Assembly (NCBI GenBank): GCA_963662765.2
Contig: CAXXUP010000002.1
Location: 62,001 to 126,000 of the forward strand
Length of the DNA stretch: 64,000 bases
Direction: 5' to 3'
From: DATMXT01 sp963662765
Lineage (GTDB): Bacteria > Bacillota > Clostridia > Oscillospirales > Feifaniaceae
Positions within the stretch are counted from its first letter, which is position 1; each line of letters begins with the position of its first letter. The notes beneath the pieces were generated by a model that was given only the letters and a program-made list of their open reading frames with translations, did no database searches and had not been told where the DNA came from. Shown here piece after piece: positions 6,159 to 14,337 of the stretch. The translations under genes and the position numbers were made by a program.

Positions 6159-8564
6159 ATGCGTTTATCTAAAAATTGGTTAAAAGAATATGTCGAGATG
6201 CCGGGAGAAGTGACTTTACGGCAGTTTGCCGATACGATGGCCATGACCGGATTTTGCATCGGCGGTGTCGACGAGCCGGGTGAAGGCATCGAAAAAGTGG
6301 TCGTGGGCAAACTCTTAAAAATCGAAGGACATCCCACGAAACCGAAATATTACGTCTGTCAGGTCGATGTCGGCGACCGCATTCTCCAGCAGGTGACGGC
6401 GGCCCCCAACCTCAAAGAAGGGGCCCTGTGCCCCGTCTGCCTGCCGGGCGGAAAGGTCAAGGGCGGCCACGAGGGTGGAATGGTGATCGGCGCGGCCGAG
6501 TTTGACGGTGTCAAAAGCGAGGGCATGATGTGCTCTCTGCCGGAGCTCGGCCTTACGGTCTCCGACTTCCCCTACGGCATTGAAAACGGCATTTTCTTTA
6601 TTGAAGAGTCCTGCAAGATCGGGCAGGACATCAAGGCGGTCTTAGGACTTGACGACATGGTTTATGACGTCGAGATCACGGCCAACCGCCCGGATGCCCA
6701 GTCGGTCATCGGCGTGGCGCGCGAAGTGGCGGCCGCTTACAATCAACCCTTCAAAGGGCATGTCCCCGTTGTCAAGGGCGGTGCCGGCAAGATCGAAGAG
6801 CTCGTGGATGTCAAGGTGGAGGCCCCCGTCCTCTGTCCCCGCTACACGGCAAGGGCTATCACAAATGTCAAAATCGGGCCCTCGCCCAAGTGGCTGCGGG
6901 AACGGGTTCGTGCCGGCGGCATGCGCCCCATCAACAACATCGTCGACATCACAAACTATATCATGATGGAATACGGCCAGCCCATGCACGCCTTTGACAT
7001 CCGCGAGATCGCGCCGGAGGGCGGACGCGGCCATATCGTGGTGCGGCAGGCGGGGGAGGGCGTGACTTTCACGACCCTTGACCGTCAGGAGCGCGAGATC
7101 CCGTCCGAGACCCTCATGATCTGCAACGCGAAGGAACCCATCGGCATCGCCGGCATCATGGGCGGTCTGCAGTCGGGAATTAAGCCGGACACCTGTACCG
7201 TCGTGTTTGAATCGGCCAACTTCCATTACGCGGGGCTGCGCCGCTCGGGCCGCAAGCTCGGCCTGCACACCGACGCCCTGTCCCGCTACGAGAAGGGCAT
7301 CAGCGCTCAAATGACAGCCGATGCCGTAAACCGCGCCTGTGAGCTCTGCGAGCTTCTGGGCTGTGCCGACGTGCTGGACGGCATGGTGGACGTCGACAAC
7401 ACCGGCTACACCGAGCGGGTCATCAAGCTGGAGCCGGCAAAAATTAACAAACTGTGCGGCACCGACATCAGCCGTGAGGAAATGGCTGCATACCTTGGAC
7501 GGCTCGGCTTTACGGTCGATGGGGATGATGTGCATGTTCCCGCCTACCGCGCCGACTGCGAGGGTATGGCAGACCTCTCCGAAGAGGTCGTGCGGCTCTA
7601 TGGACTGAACAATGTGCCGTCAAAACTGCATGAGGGGGCCGCACAGGGCAAGTACAGCGACAAGCAGCTCTTCGAGCGGGCGATTATGCGCACACTGGCC
7701 GGATTCGGCTTTTATGAGGCGATCACCTACACCTTTATTTCTCCTAAGTATTATGACAAGATTCGGCGGCCGGAGGGGTGCTCTCTTCGCAACTCCATCG
7801 TCATTTTAAACCCCTTGGGCGAGGACACCAGCATTCTGCGCACGACGACGCTGCCCTCCATGTGTGAAGTACTGGCAAAAAATTATAACAACCGCAATAT
7901 GAAAGCCCGGATTTTTGAAATGGGCAAGATTTTCATTCCGAACGCCGACAGCGAGAAGCTGCCGGATGAGCGGGTAATCGTCACCATCGGCATGTACGGG
8001 GCGTGCGGTTTCTACGAGGCCAAAGGGGCAGCCGTTAGCCTCTGCAAGGCACTGCGCGTCACGGCACCCACCTTTGAGGCCCTACGCGATGATCCATCCT
8101 ACCACAGCGGGCGGTGCGCAAGAATTCTCATCGGCGGTGAGCCCGCCGGTATCGTCGGCGAGCTGCATCCCGCAGTGCTTGAAAACTATGGCATCGGTGA
8201 GGCGGCCTACGTCGTCACCCTCGACTTTACACTGCTCTATCAGAATCGGCAGCCCGAACCGCTCTACACGCCGCTTCCTAAGTATCCGGCCGTCACCCGC
8301 GACATTGCCTTAGTGTGCGGCGACGAGCTGGAGGTCGCCCGCATTGAAGAGGTGCTGAGAGAGGCCTGCGGGCAGCTCCTTGAGCAGTGCAAGCTCTTCG
8401 ACGTTTACCGCGGCGGCAACATGGAGCAGGGCAAAAAATCGGTTGCTTTCTCGCTTGTACTGCGCGACAAGTCCGGCACCCTGGTCGATGAGACGGTCAA
8501 CAAAATGCTCAGTGAGGCCTTAGGCATTCTCGAACAGAAATACGGATGCACCTTACGGGCATAG
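6159..8564 (+). CDS. pheT: Phenylalanyl-tRNA synthetase beta subunit
   Basis: 801 residues, the expected length. Domain order is standard: N-terminal EMAP/tRNA-binding domain (about 40-150), B3/B4 editing domain (about 210-390, with NNIVDITNYIMMEYGQPMHAFD), B5 domain (about 400-475), catalytic-like core (HEGAAQGKYSDKQLFERAIM onward) and C-terminal FDX-ACB anticodon domain (YTPLPKYPAVTRDIALVC to the end). Partner of PheS in the same operon. ATG with AAGGGGGT upstream. Ends at a bidirectional terminator. Confidence 0.97.
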   Translation: MRLSKNWLKEYVEMPGEVTLRQFADTMAMTGFCIGGVDEPGEGIEKVVVGKLLKIEGHPTKPKYYVCQVDVGDRILQQVTAAPNLKEGALCPVCLPGGKVKGGHEGGMVIGAAEFDGVKSEGMMCSLPELGLTVSDFPYGIENGIFFIEESCKIGQDIKAVLGLDDMVYDVEITANRPDAQSVIGVAREVAAAYNQPFKGHVPVVKGGAGKIEELVDVKVEAPVLCPRYTARAITNVKIGPSPKWLRERVRAGGMRPINNIVDITNYIMMEYGQPMHAFDIREIAPEGGRGHIVVRQAGEGVTFTTLDRQEREIPSETLMICNAKEPIGIAGIMGGLQSGIKPDTCTVVFESANFHYAGLRRSGRKLGLHTDALSRYEKGISAQMTADAVNRACELCELLGCADVLDGMVDVDNTGYTERVIKLEPAKINKLCGTDISREEMAAYLGRLGFTVDGDDVHVPAYRADCEGMADLSEEVVRLYGLNNVPSKLHEGAAQGKYSDKQLFERAIMRTLAGFGFYEAITYTFISPKYYDKIRRPEGCSLRNSIVILNPLGEDTSILRTTTLPSMCEVLAKNYNNRNMKARIFEMGKIFIPNADSEKLPDERVIVTIGMYGACGFYEAKGAAVSLCKALRVTAPTFEALRDDPSYHSGRCARILIGGEPAGIVGELHPAVLENYGIGEAAYVVTLDFTLLYQNRQPEPLYTPLPKYPAVTRDIALVCGDELEVARIEEVLREACGQLLEQCKLFDVYRGGNMEQGKKSVAFSLVLRDKSGTLVDETVNKMLSEALGILEQKYGCTLRA

Positions 8565-8571
8565 GCAGATG

Positions 8572-8606
8572 AAAAAGAGCCGCACGGCATTCGTGCGGCT
8601 CTTTTT
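8572..8606. terminator. Bidirectional terminator between pheT and the deacetylase gene
   Basis: AAAAAGAGCCGCAC, short loop, GTGCGGCTCTTTTT: an A-run on one side and T-run on the other, so it can stop both convergent genes. Confidence 0.88.
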
Positions 8607-8617
8607 ATTTAGGTGGG

Positions 8618-9514
8618 TCACTGTCCGTCTTCATCGCCTTGAGCTTCACCGGAGAGCGGGGCGGAAGTCCCGCCGGAGGGCAGTGAGGCCGTTTCGTTCG
8701 AAGGTTCGGCGGCGGCGTCCCCACCGGTCAGCTCATCGAGGGACCCGAAACGGTACCCCTCCTCCTCCCAACGAGTCAGCAGCGCATCAAGGATTTCGGC
8801 ATTGGTCTTCGAGGTGCTATGCAGCAGCACCACGGCACCGGGGTGGACACGGGGAATCAGCTTTTCGAAAGCCTGCTCCTTTGTAGGCTGATTGTCGACG
8901 TACCAGTCGACATAGGCAAGGCTCCAGAAAATCGTCTTGTATCCGAGCTGTTTGGCGTTTTTGAGGTTGGCCTCGCTGAATTTGCCCTGTGGGGGCCGGT
9001 AGTATTTTGGCAGCTCCGTACCGGTGGTGGCTGAAAAATCCGCCTCTAACTTTTCAAGCTCGGCCTTGAAGGATTCAAGGTCGGTGATGCGGGACATGTC
9101 CGAGTGAGTCTCCGTATGGTTTCCCACGATGTGCCCCTCGGTCACCATGCGGCGAACAAGCTCGGGACTGGTCTTTATGTAATTGCCGACAATGAAGAAA
9201 GCGGCAGGCGCGTCATGAGCTGCCAGCACATCGAGTATGGTCGGCGTAAAGCCGTTTTCATAACCGGCGTCGAAGGTGAGGTAGATCACCTTATCCTCGG
9301 CGCAGCCGCAATACCAAGAGTCGAATTGACGTAAGTACTCGGCCGAAGCGTTGCCGACCGGGGTTGCTCCCTGTTTTTGATAACTGACCCCCCAGTCGGT
9401 CACGGCGGCCGCCGCCGAAAGCGACCGGTTGTCCCGCCATATCCGAAGGCCCCCTGCCGCGGCGCCTGCCAGAACCACAACGGCCAAAATGACCGCGATT
9501 TTTCGCTTTGTCAC
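8618..9514 (-). CDS. Polysaccharide deacetylase, PdaA-like (NodB domain)
   Basis: 298 residues: a signal anchor (TKRKIAVILAVVVLAGAAAG), a linker, then a NodB carbohydrate esterase 4 domain from about residue 75 to 265. Visible motifs: VIYLTFDAGYENGFTP (the usual TFDDG has A instead of the second D, as PdaA proteins have N), GNHTETHSDMS (the two metal-binding His), RPPQGKFSE and AVVLLHSTSKT. Family members remove acetyl groups from muramic acid or GlcNAc in the wall; PdaA acts in spore cortex muramic-delta-lactam formation. The C-terminal tail is acidic and low-complexity. GTG at 9512-9514 with AGGGGGTG upstream is preferred over a longer frame that lacks a signal peptide at its start. Confidence 0.88.
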   Translation of the reverse strand: MTKRKIAVILAVVVLAGAAAGGLRIWRDNRSLSAAAAVTDWGVSYQKQGATPVGNASAEYLRQFDSWYCGCAEDKVIYLTFDAGYENGFTPTILDVLAAHDAPAAFFIVGNYIKTSPELVRRMVTEGHIVGNHTETHSDMSRITDLESFKAELEKLEADFSATTGTELPKYYRPPQGKFSEANLKNAKQLGYKTIFWSLAYVDWYVDNQPTKEQAFEKLIPRVHPGAVVLLHSTSKTNAEILDALLTRWEEEGYRFGSLDELTGGDAAAEPSNETASLPSGGTSAPLSGEAQGDEDGQ

Positions 9515-9594
9515 ATGAAACACCCCCTGCAATGAATATGCAGGAGGCGGGTAAATTATTAACGTTTTGCAGCTAGACGCGCAGATACGGGCAG

Positions 9595-9662
9595 CTATCC
9601 GACCGGTGTGTGCTCGAGAAAAATCTTCAAGCCGATTCCGACCGAAATCATGCCGCCGGCCC
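9595..9662 (-). pseudogene. Remnant of a second mntP 3' end (tandem 68-bp duplication)
   Basis: These 68 bp directly follow the mntP stop codon and align without gaps to its last 68 bp (9663-9730): 53 of 68 bases are equal. Read on the minus strand it encodes AGGMISVGIGLKIFLEHTPVG and a TAG stop, against AGGLILIGIGFKIFLEHTLVG in mntP. Many differences are at silent or conservative positions, so the two copies diverged as coding sequence. It has no start codon and is not expected to be translated. Confidence 0.8.
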
Positions 9663-10235
9663 CTATCCGACCAGCGTATGCTCGAGAAATATCTTGAAGC
9701 CGATCCCAATTAGAATGAGGCCGCCGGCAAGCTTTGCCCGGTGCGAAAGCAGAGCGCCGAACTTCCTACCAAGTCCGCCGCCTATCATGCAACAGATTGC
9801 CGTGACGATGCCGATCATCAACACCGCCGGAATGATGGCGACTTGCATGGCGGCGAACCCTACGCCGACCGCGAGCGCGTCGATGCTTGTGGCGACCCCC
9901 TGCAGCAGCATGGCCTTGGTGCTGTAGCGGTCTCTTTCACAGTGCTCAGGTGGAGTGTTCCGATCGCGGATGGCGTCCGCAAGCATGTTGCCGCCGATGT
10001 ATCCCAGCAGCAGCAGGGCGATCCAGTGATCGTACCGCTTGATGTAGCTTTCAAAGTACTGACCGCCGAGATAGCCGAGCAGCGGCATTCCGGCCTGGAA
10101 CAACCCAAAGAAAAACGCGGAGGTCAGTGCCTGACTTTTGCGGTAGTCGGCATAACACATGCCGTTGGAAACAGAGACCGCAAATGCGTCCATGGACAGT
10201 CCGACAGCCAGCAGGAACAGCGTTGCGATCGACAT
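9663..10235 (-). CDS. mntP: Manganese exporter MntP
   Basis: 190 residues with six predicted membrane helices, the MntP/DUF204 layout. Conserved intramembrane acidic signatures are present in both halves: LAVGLSMDAFAVSVSNGM near the N-terminus and GVATSIDALAVGVGFA near residue 115; GGGLGRKFG follows. MntP pumps Mn(II) out of the cell. The ATG at 10233-10235 follows TGGGGGA; an upstream in-frame ATG is less well placed. No yybP-ykoY riboswitch was recognised in the leader. The promoter lies at 10269-10298. The gene is followed at once by a degenerate copy of its own tail. Confidence 0.93.
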   Translation of the reverse strand: MSIATLFLLAVGLSMDAFAVSVSNGMCYADYRKSQALTSAFFFGLFQAGMPLLGYLGGQYFESYIKRYDHWIALLLLGYIGGNMLADAIRDRNTPPEHCERDRYSTKAMLLQGVATSIDALAVGVGFAAMQVAIIPAVLMIGIVTAICCMIGGGLGRKFGALLSHRAKLAGGLILIGIGFKIFLEHTLVG

Positions 10236-10268
10236 GATAGAGTCCCCCAATCAGGTGTTGTAAACTGT

Positions 10269-10298
10269 ATTATACGATATATGAGGACAGTTTCGCAA
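10269..10298 (-). promoter_or_regulatory. Promoter of mntP
   Basis: Minus strand TTGCGA, 18-nt spacer, TATAAT, about 35 bp before the mntP start codon. Confidence 0.6.
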
Positions 10299-10750
10299 TA
10301 AAGAAAAATATTGGGATGTGGCAAGATGAACATCGAGTATCGCACAAACGAAATGGGCATATGGAATTCCTTCGCGATTTTATCTATGGGTAATTGACTG
10401 CCGTCAACTGAAAAGTGTATGATATCAATGACGGTTTTTGCCGGCGGGCGACATATCCGTGGTATGATATGTGGCCGTTTTGCGGCGAATATTTGTTGCA
10501 GGCATGGACAAGCCATATGGATAATCATATAACAATATATTGGTAATAAATGGATAATCTTCTGCTTGGACACTACTTGCCTTCATTAGAGCTGCCGCGG
10601 CAGGGTACTTCCTACAGCAAAATCAACAAAAATATTAAACAATTGTTGACAAAAATATGAAATTCGATTTCGGGAGAACCGGCAACCGCGCGATCTGCGG
10701 ATGATGCTGCGTCTCGGAATATCGAAGGAAAAGAACGAAGGAGGCCAAAT
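10299..10750. other. Long AT-rich intergenic region upstream of the LysR gene
   Basis: About 450 bp without a convincing gene and clearly more AT-rich than its surroundings. It contains a possible plus-strand promoter TTGACT-18-TATGAT (10394-10423), an inverted repeat ACATATC-N8-GATATGT (10451-10472), the 12-mer ATATAACAATAT (10527-10538) that recurs before the flavoprotein gene, and a palindromic AACAATTGTT near 10640. These look like regulatory sites of the divergent mntP/LysR region. A minus-strand frame at 10124-10573 overlaps mntP out of phase and is not believed. Confidence 0.5.
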
Positions 10751-11680
10751 TTGAACATCGCTTCTTTGCGCTACGTTATCGAAGTGGAAAAGACCGGTTC
10801 AATTACGCATGCGGCGCACAATTTATACCTGAGACAGCCAAACGTGAGCAAGGCCATTAAGGAACTCGAGTCGGAGCTGGGGATCGTCATCTTCACCCGC
10901 ACGTCCAAAGGCGTTGTACCAACCCCGGTGGGGAAGCGGTTTTTAAGCCATGCGCGCAGCATATTGGCCCAAATCGACCGTACAAAGGCGCTGTATAACG
11001 CAGGCAGTCCGGACAAAATCTTCTTTTCCATCGCAATTCCCAGGGCAAGCTATGTGACCTATGCGTTTACCGAATTCCTCAACACACTCGATTTATCAAA
11101 AGAGATCGACATCAACTACAAGGAGACCAGTACTGCGGAGGCGATCGGCAGCGTCGCCCGCTGCGACTGTACCCTCGGAATCATCCGGTATGAGGCTGAC
11201 TTTGATCAGTATTTTTCAAATGTGCTGCAGGGCAACGGCATCCAACCCCGTGTGCTGTGGGAGTTCAAGTATGAGCTTATCATGTCAAAGCGGCATCCGC
11301 TTGCGGGGCAGGAAACCATCTCCCGCGAAGACCTGAAGGATTATATGGAGCTCGTACATGGCGACATCACAATGCCATTTGAGCTGGACGATGCCATGCG
11401 TGACCGGACGTACGCGGAGCAGCACCGGAAAATCTATGTGTACGAACGGGGGAGCCAGTTCGATCTTCTGTGCAGAGTACCAACGACCTATATCTGGGGA
11501 TCGCCCGTTCCCGACGAACTCCTAGAGCGGCATGGTCTGGTACGCCGCGCATGCGGGGGAGACGGCCCCACGTACAAAGATGTGCTGATTTACTTGAAGG
11601 ATTATAAACTTTGTGAGATCGACCGAGCATTCATTTCAGAGCTGGCCCGTGTGAAAGAGCTGATGTCCTGGCGCGAATAA
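10751..11680 (+). CDS. LysR-family transcriptional regulator
   Basis: 309 residues. An N-terminal winged helix-turn-helix (residues 1-60: LRYVIEVEKTGSITHAAHNL, LRQPNVSKAIKELESELG, FTRTSKGVVPTPVGKRFL) is followed by a periplasmic-binding-type effector domain (about 90-300). The start is TTG at 10751 with GAAGGAGGCC upstream. It precedes a secreted flavin reductase gene on the same strand by 144 bp, and that gap holds a perfect 9-bp inverted repeat with LysR-box spacing, so it most likely controls that gene in response to a small molecule, perhaps the reductase substrate. Ligand unknown. Confidence 0.93.
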   Translation: MNIASLRYVIEVEKTGSITHAAHNLYLRQPNVSKAIKELESELGIVIFTRTSKGVVPTPVGKRFLSHARSILAQIDRTKALYNAGSPDKIFFSIAIPRASYVTYAFTEFLNTLDLSKEIDINYKETSTAEAIGSVARCDCTLGIIRYEADFDQYFSNVLQGNGIQPRVLWEFKYELIMSKRHPLAGQETISREDLKDYMELVHGDITMPFELDDAMRDRTYAEQHRKIYVYERGSQFDLLCRVPTTYIWGSPVPDELLERHGLVRRACGGDGPTYKDVLIYLKDYKLCEIDRAFISELARVKELMSWRE

Positions 11681-11700
11681 TTGTTGCTGAAATATGACAA

Positions 11701-11728
11701 GCATATTGTCACGAATATAACAATATGC
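11701..11728. promoter_or_regulatory. Perfect inverted repeat, likely LysR operator
   Basis: GCATATTGT, 10-nt spacer, ACAATATGC: a perfect 9-bp dyad between the LysR gene and the flavoprotein gene. The inner arrangement fits the T-N11-A style of LysR sites. The 12-mer ATATAACAATAT inside it (11715-11726) is repeated at 10527-10538 upstream of the regulator. Confidence 0.6.
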
Positions 11729-11778
11729 GATATATATATTTCACAAAATTGGTATGCGGTGTCAGAATAAGAGTAGCG

Positions 11779-11799
11779 TCCACACAGCAAACGTGTGGA
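11779..11799 (+). other. Small hairpin before the flavoprotein ribosome binding site
   Basis: TCCACAC, 7-nt loop, GTGTGGA, ten bases ahead of the AGGAGG Shine-Dalgarno site. Could stabilise the 5' end of the mRNA; role unknown. Confidence 0.4.
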
Positions 11800-11824
11800 T
11801 AATACGAAAGGAGGCAATTCCCCA

Positions 11825-13759
11825 GTGAAAACTACAAGAAAACTCCTTGCCATACTCCTGGGCCTCTCGCTGCTGCTCGGAATGTTTGGCTGCGCCGCCA
11901 AACCCGCAGAGACTGAGACCCCCGTTGTCAGCCCGACAGTTGGCACCGGATCCACGGTGCCGATGAAGGCCGGCACTTATCGTGAAGAGGTCACCGGTAT
12001 GAGCGACGGCCTGGTGGTCGAGACCACCGTCGGTGAGACTTTGATCGAAAAGGTCGAGGTCATCTCTAGCAATGAGACAGCCGGCGTTTCGGACCCGGCT
12101 ATTGAGCAAATCCCGGCCAAGATCGTTGAAATGCAGTCCATCAAAGTCGATACAGTCTCCGGCGCCACCAGGACGTCCGAGGGCATTATCGCCGCCGTCT
12201 CCGCCGCGCTTGAAGAAGCCGGTGCCAAACTGGATGATTTCTCGATTGAATCGGGTGTCCAGACCGCCGCCGCCGCGTGGCCGGTCATGGGCTCCTTTGA
12301 AGTTCCCACCACCTGGGACGAGAGCTATGACGTCGTCGTTGTCGGCAGCGGCTTCGCAGGCATGGCTGCCGCGTACAGCGCCAAGACCGCCGGTGCCAAC
12401 ACGGTTCTGATCGAAAAGCAGGCCATGACGGGCGGAAACTCCGCCATCAACGGCGGCCAGTACGCCGCTTACACAAGCAAGATTGCAGCGAAGCTCCAGA
12501 CAGAGCTCGGCCTTGAACCCGACACCGCTGAGAAACACATCGCAGACACGATGAAGGGCGGAGACTACATGTCGAACCCCGAGCTTGTCGAGAACATGGT
12601 CTACGGCGCTCCCTTCTTCTTTGATCTGCTGCTCGACAACGGACTCGAAGTTCGTAACGTGCTGGCCCGTCCGGGCGGCCACTATGGCTACCGTACCTAT
12701 GTCACCGTCAATCAGGTCGGCAGCGACATCACGAATGTTCAGCGCAAGATGGTTGACGATGCCGGCGTGCCGATTGAGCTCGAGACCAAGATGGTCGAGA
12801 TCTACCGCACCCGTGACGAGGCCAACCGCGTCGTCGGCATCAAGGTTCAGCTTGCTGACGGCACCACGAAGAATATTGAGGCCAAGAAGGGCCTGATCCT
12901 CGCCACCGGCGGCTTCAGTGCCAATGTGGAAATGCGTCAGACCCAGGTTCCGTACCTGACGGCCGACATCCCCACCACCAACAAGCCCGCCGCCACCGGC
13001 GAGGGCATTATGCTGGCCGAGGCTATCGGTGCCAACACCACCCAGATGTCCAACATCCAGCGCTATCCGTTTGCCGACGCTCGTACCGGTGTCCTCGACA
13101 AGTACGCCGTCTGGCCCTTCACCGGCCCCAGCTACGGCATCGTGTATGTTGACTATCAGGGCAACCGCTATGTCAGCGAGGGCGAGCGCCGCGACGTATG
13201 CGCCAATGCAGCCGCCAACTCCGGCTTCATCTCCACCTATTCGATCTTCACCGAAGAACTCGCCAAGTGGGCGAAGCCTGAAGAAATCGTTGCCGGCGTC
13301 GAGTCGGGCCGTGTTTTGAAGGCCGATACGCTCGAAGAGCTCGCCGAGAAGATCAACGCGTATGACATCAAGGGCCAGTACCCGCAGATCGACGGCGCCA
13401 CCCTGAAGGCGACGATCGAGAAGCACAACTCCTACATTGACAGCGGCGTCGACCCCGATTTCAACAAGGTCATGGCCAACACCATGGTCAAGATGGAGAC
13501 CGGTCCCTACTACGCCGTCTCTCAGTACCCCTCTGTGCATCACACGATGGGCGGACTTGTCATCAACCGGAACACCGAAGTTGTCGATATCTTTGGCAAC
13601 GTGATTCCGGGCCTGTATGCAGCCGGTGAAGTCACCGGAGGCGTGCATGGCACAAACCGCCTGGGTTCCAACGCCGACGCTGACTGCTGCGCCAACGGCT
13701 ATATCGCCGGATACATGGTCGTCACCGGTAAACTGCCCGATTTTATCCCTCAGGACTAA
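11825..13759 (+). CDS. Lipoprotein flavin reductase: FMN-binding plus FAD fumarate-reductase-like domains
   Basis: 644 residues. A lipoprotein signal (KLLAILLGLSLLLGMFGC, Cys23) puts it on the outer face of the membrane. Residues ~40-125 form an FMN-binding domain with DTVSGATRTS, the motif whose Thr is covalently flavinylated by ApbE. From ~165 an FAD-dependent reductase domain follows: YDVVVVGSGFAGMAAAYSA, MTGGNSAINGGQ, NRYVSEGERRDV, YPSVHHTMGGLVI and AAGEVTGGVHGTNRLGSN, as in fumarate, urocanate and related reductases. It probably passes electrons to an external organic acceptor; the substrate cannot be read from sequence. The start is GTG at 11825 after AGGAGG. No cytochrome or ApbE gene is nearby. 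It is preceded by a LysR gene and followed by a terminator. Confidence 0.92.
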   Translation: MKTTRKLLAILLGLSLLLGMFGCAAKPAETETPVVSPTVGTGSTVPMKAGTYREEVTGMSDGLVVETTVGETLIEKVEVISSNETAGVSDPAIEQIPAKIVEMQSIKVDTVSGATRTSEGIIAAVSAALEEAGAKLDDFSIESGVQTAAAAWPVMGSFEVPTTWDESYDVVVVGSGFAGMAAAYSAKTAGANTVLIEKQAMTGGNSAINGGQYAAYTSKIAAKLQTELGLEPDTAEKHIADTMKGGDYMSNPELVENMVYGAPFFFDLLLDNGLEVRNVLARPGGHYGYRTYVTVNQVGSDITNVQRKMVDDAGVPIELETKMVEIYRTRDEANRVVGIKVQLADGTTKNIEAKKGLILATGGFSANVEMRQTQVPYLTADIPTTNKPAATGEGIMLAEAIGANTTQMSNIQRYPFADARTGVLDKYAVWPFTGPSYGIVYVDYQGNRYVSEGERRDVCANAAANSGFISTYSIFTEELAKWAKPEEIVAGVESGRVLKADTLEELAEKINAYDIKGQYPQIDGATLKATIEKHNSYIDSGVDPDFNKVMANTMVKMETGPYYAVSQYPSVHHTMGGLVINRNTEVVDIFGNVIPGLYAAGEVTGGVHGTNRLGSNADADCCANGYIAGYMVVTGKLPDFIPQD

Positions 13760-13778
13760 GCGTATAGATTCTCAAAAA

Positions 13779-13819
13779 AGCCGCCGCCCTCCGCGTCATT
13801 TGCGGCGGGCGGCGGCCTT
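13779..13819 (+). terminator. Terminator after the flavoprotein gene
   Basis: GC-rich stem CCGCCGCCCTCCGC ... GCGGCGGGCGGCGG followed by CCTTTAT on the plus strand, and a run of A before it. Confidence 0.7.
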
Positions 13820-13875
13820 TATGTCCTGCAGCCACAGGCGTTACAGATTTTTTTACCCAGTCGACAGGACACTCC

Positions 13876-13904
13876 TTGACAAGGGCAAACGGGTATAGTA
13901 TAAT
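13876..13904 (+). promoter_or_regulatory. Consensus sigma-A promoter of the ylxM-ffh operon
   Basis: TTGACA, 17-nt spacer, TATAAT, both hexamers exact. It should drive ylxM, ffh, rpsP, khpA, rimM and trmD strongly. Confidence 0.93.
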
Positions 13905-13950
13905 ACGGTTTGTGTAAAGAAAAAATACTTTACAGCTTTGAGGTGTCGGT

Positions 13951-14337
13951 ATGTCAAAAAGTCAGAAGAACCTGCGGGTCGCGCTGCTTCTTGATTTCTA
14001 CGGCGGCCTGTTGACCGAAAAGCAGCATGAGGTCGTGGACCTGTATTACAACGAGGATCTGTCGCTAGCCGAGATATCGGAACTTGCCGGCATTACTCGG
14101 CAGGGCGTACGAGACAGCATCAAGCGCGGGGAGGCCCAACTGTTCGAAATGGAGGACAAGCTGGGTCTTGTGGCGCGCATCACAGCCCTTGAGGCGGCTT
14201 TCGACGAAGTAGAAGAAATATCGGCTAAACTCTCGGAGTACGCCGCCCAAAACGTCGTCGTGCGGCCGGCAGCCCAGATGGCACAGGACATTTTGGCAAC
14301 CATTGCGAAAGCGAGGACTTTGGCCAATGCTCTTTGA
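13951..14337 (+). CDS. ylxM: YlxM family helix-turn-helix protein (UPF0122)
   Basis: 128 residues. The N-terminal sigma-70 region-4-like helix-turn-helix is visible (LTEKQHEVVDLYYNEDLSLAEISELAGITRQGVRDSIKRGEAQL); the C-terminal half is helical. YlxM proteins are encoded directly ahead of ffh in Gram-positive bacteria and are linked to the signal recognition particle. ATG with TGAGGTG upstream. The end overlaps the start of ffh, which implies translational coupling. Confidence 0.93.
   Translation: MSKSQKNLRVALLLDFYGGLLTEKQHEVVDLYYNEDLSLAEISELAGITRQGVRDSIKRGEAQLFEMEDKLGLVARITALEAAFDEVEEISAKLSEYAAQNVVVRPAAQMAQDILATIAKARTLANAL

Noticed and set aside
6642..7535. 297-codon antisense frame inside pheT
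   Set aside because: Shadow frame of a clearly conserved synthetase gene; no start signal.
9595..9662. attachment site of an integrated element at the mntP 3' end
   Set aside because: The two tails are directly adjacent with nothing between them and no integrase gene is near, so there is no element; only the duplication itself is reported.
10124..10573. 149-codon minus-strand frame covering the mntP upstream region
   Set aside because: Its second half overlaps mntP in another frame and its first half reads through the AT-rich regulatory DNA; no Shine-Dalgarno and no recognisable domain.
11762..13648. 628-codon open frame on the minus strand opposite the flavoprotein gene
   Set aside because: It is an antisense shadow caused by the GC-rich, C-ending codons of the real gene; the translation is Gly/Asp/Val/His-rich without a known fold and has no ribosome binding site.
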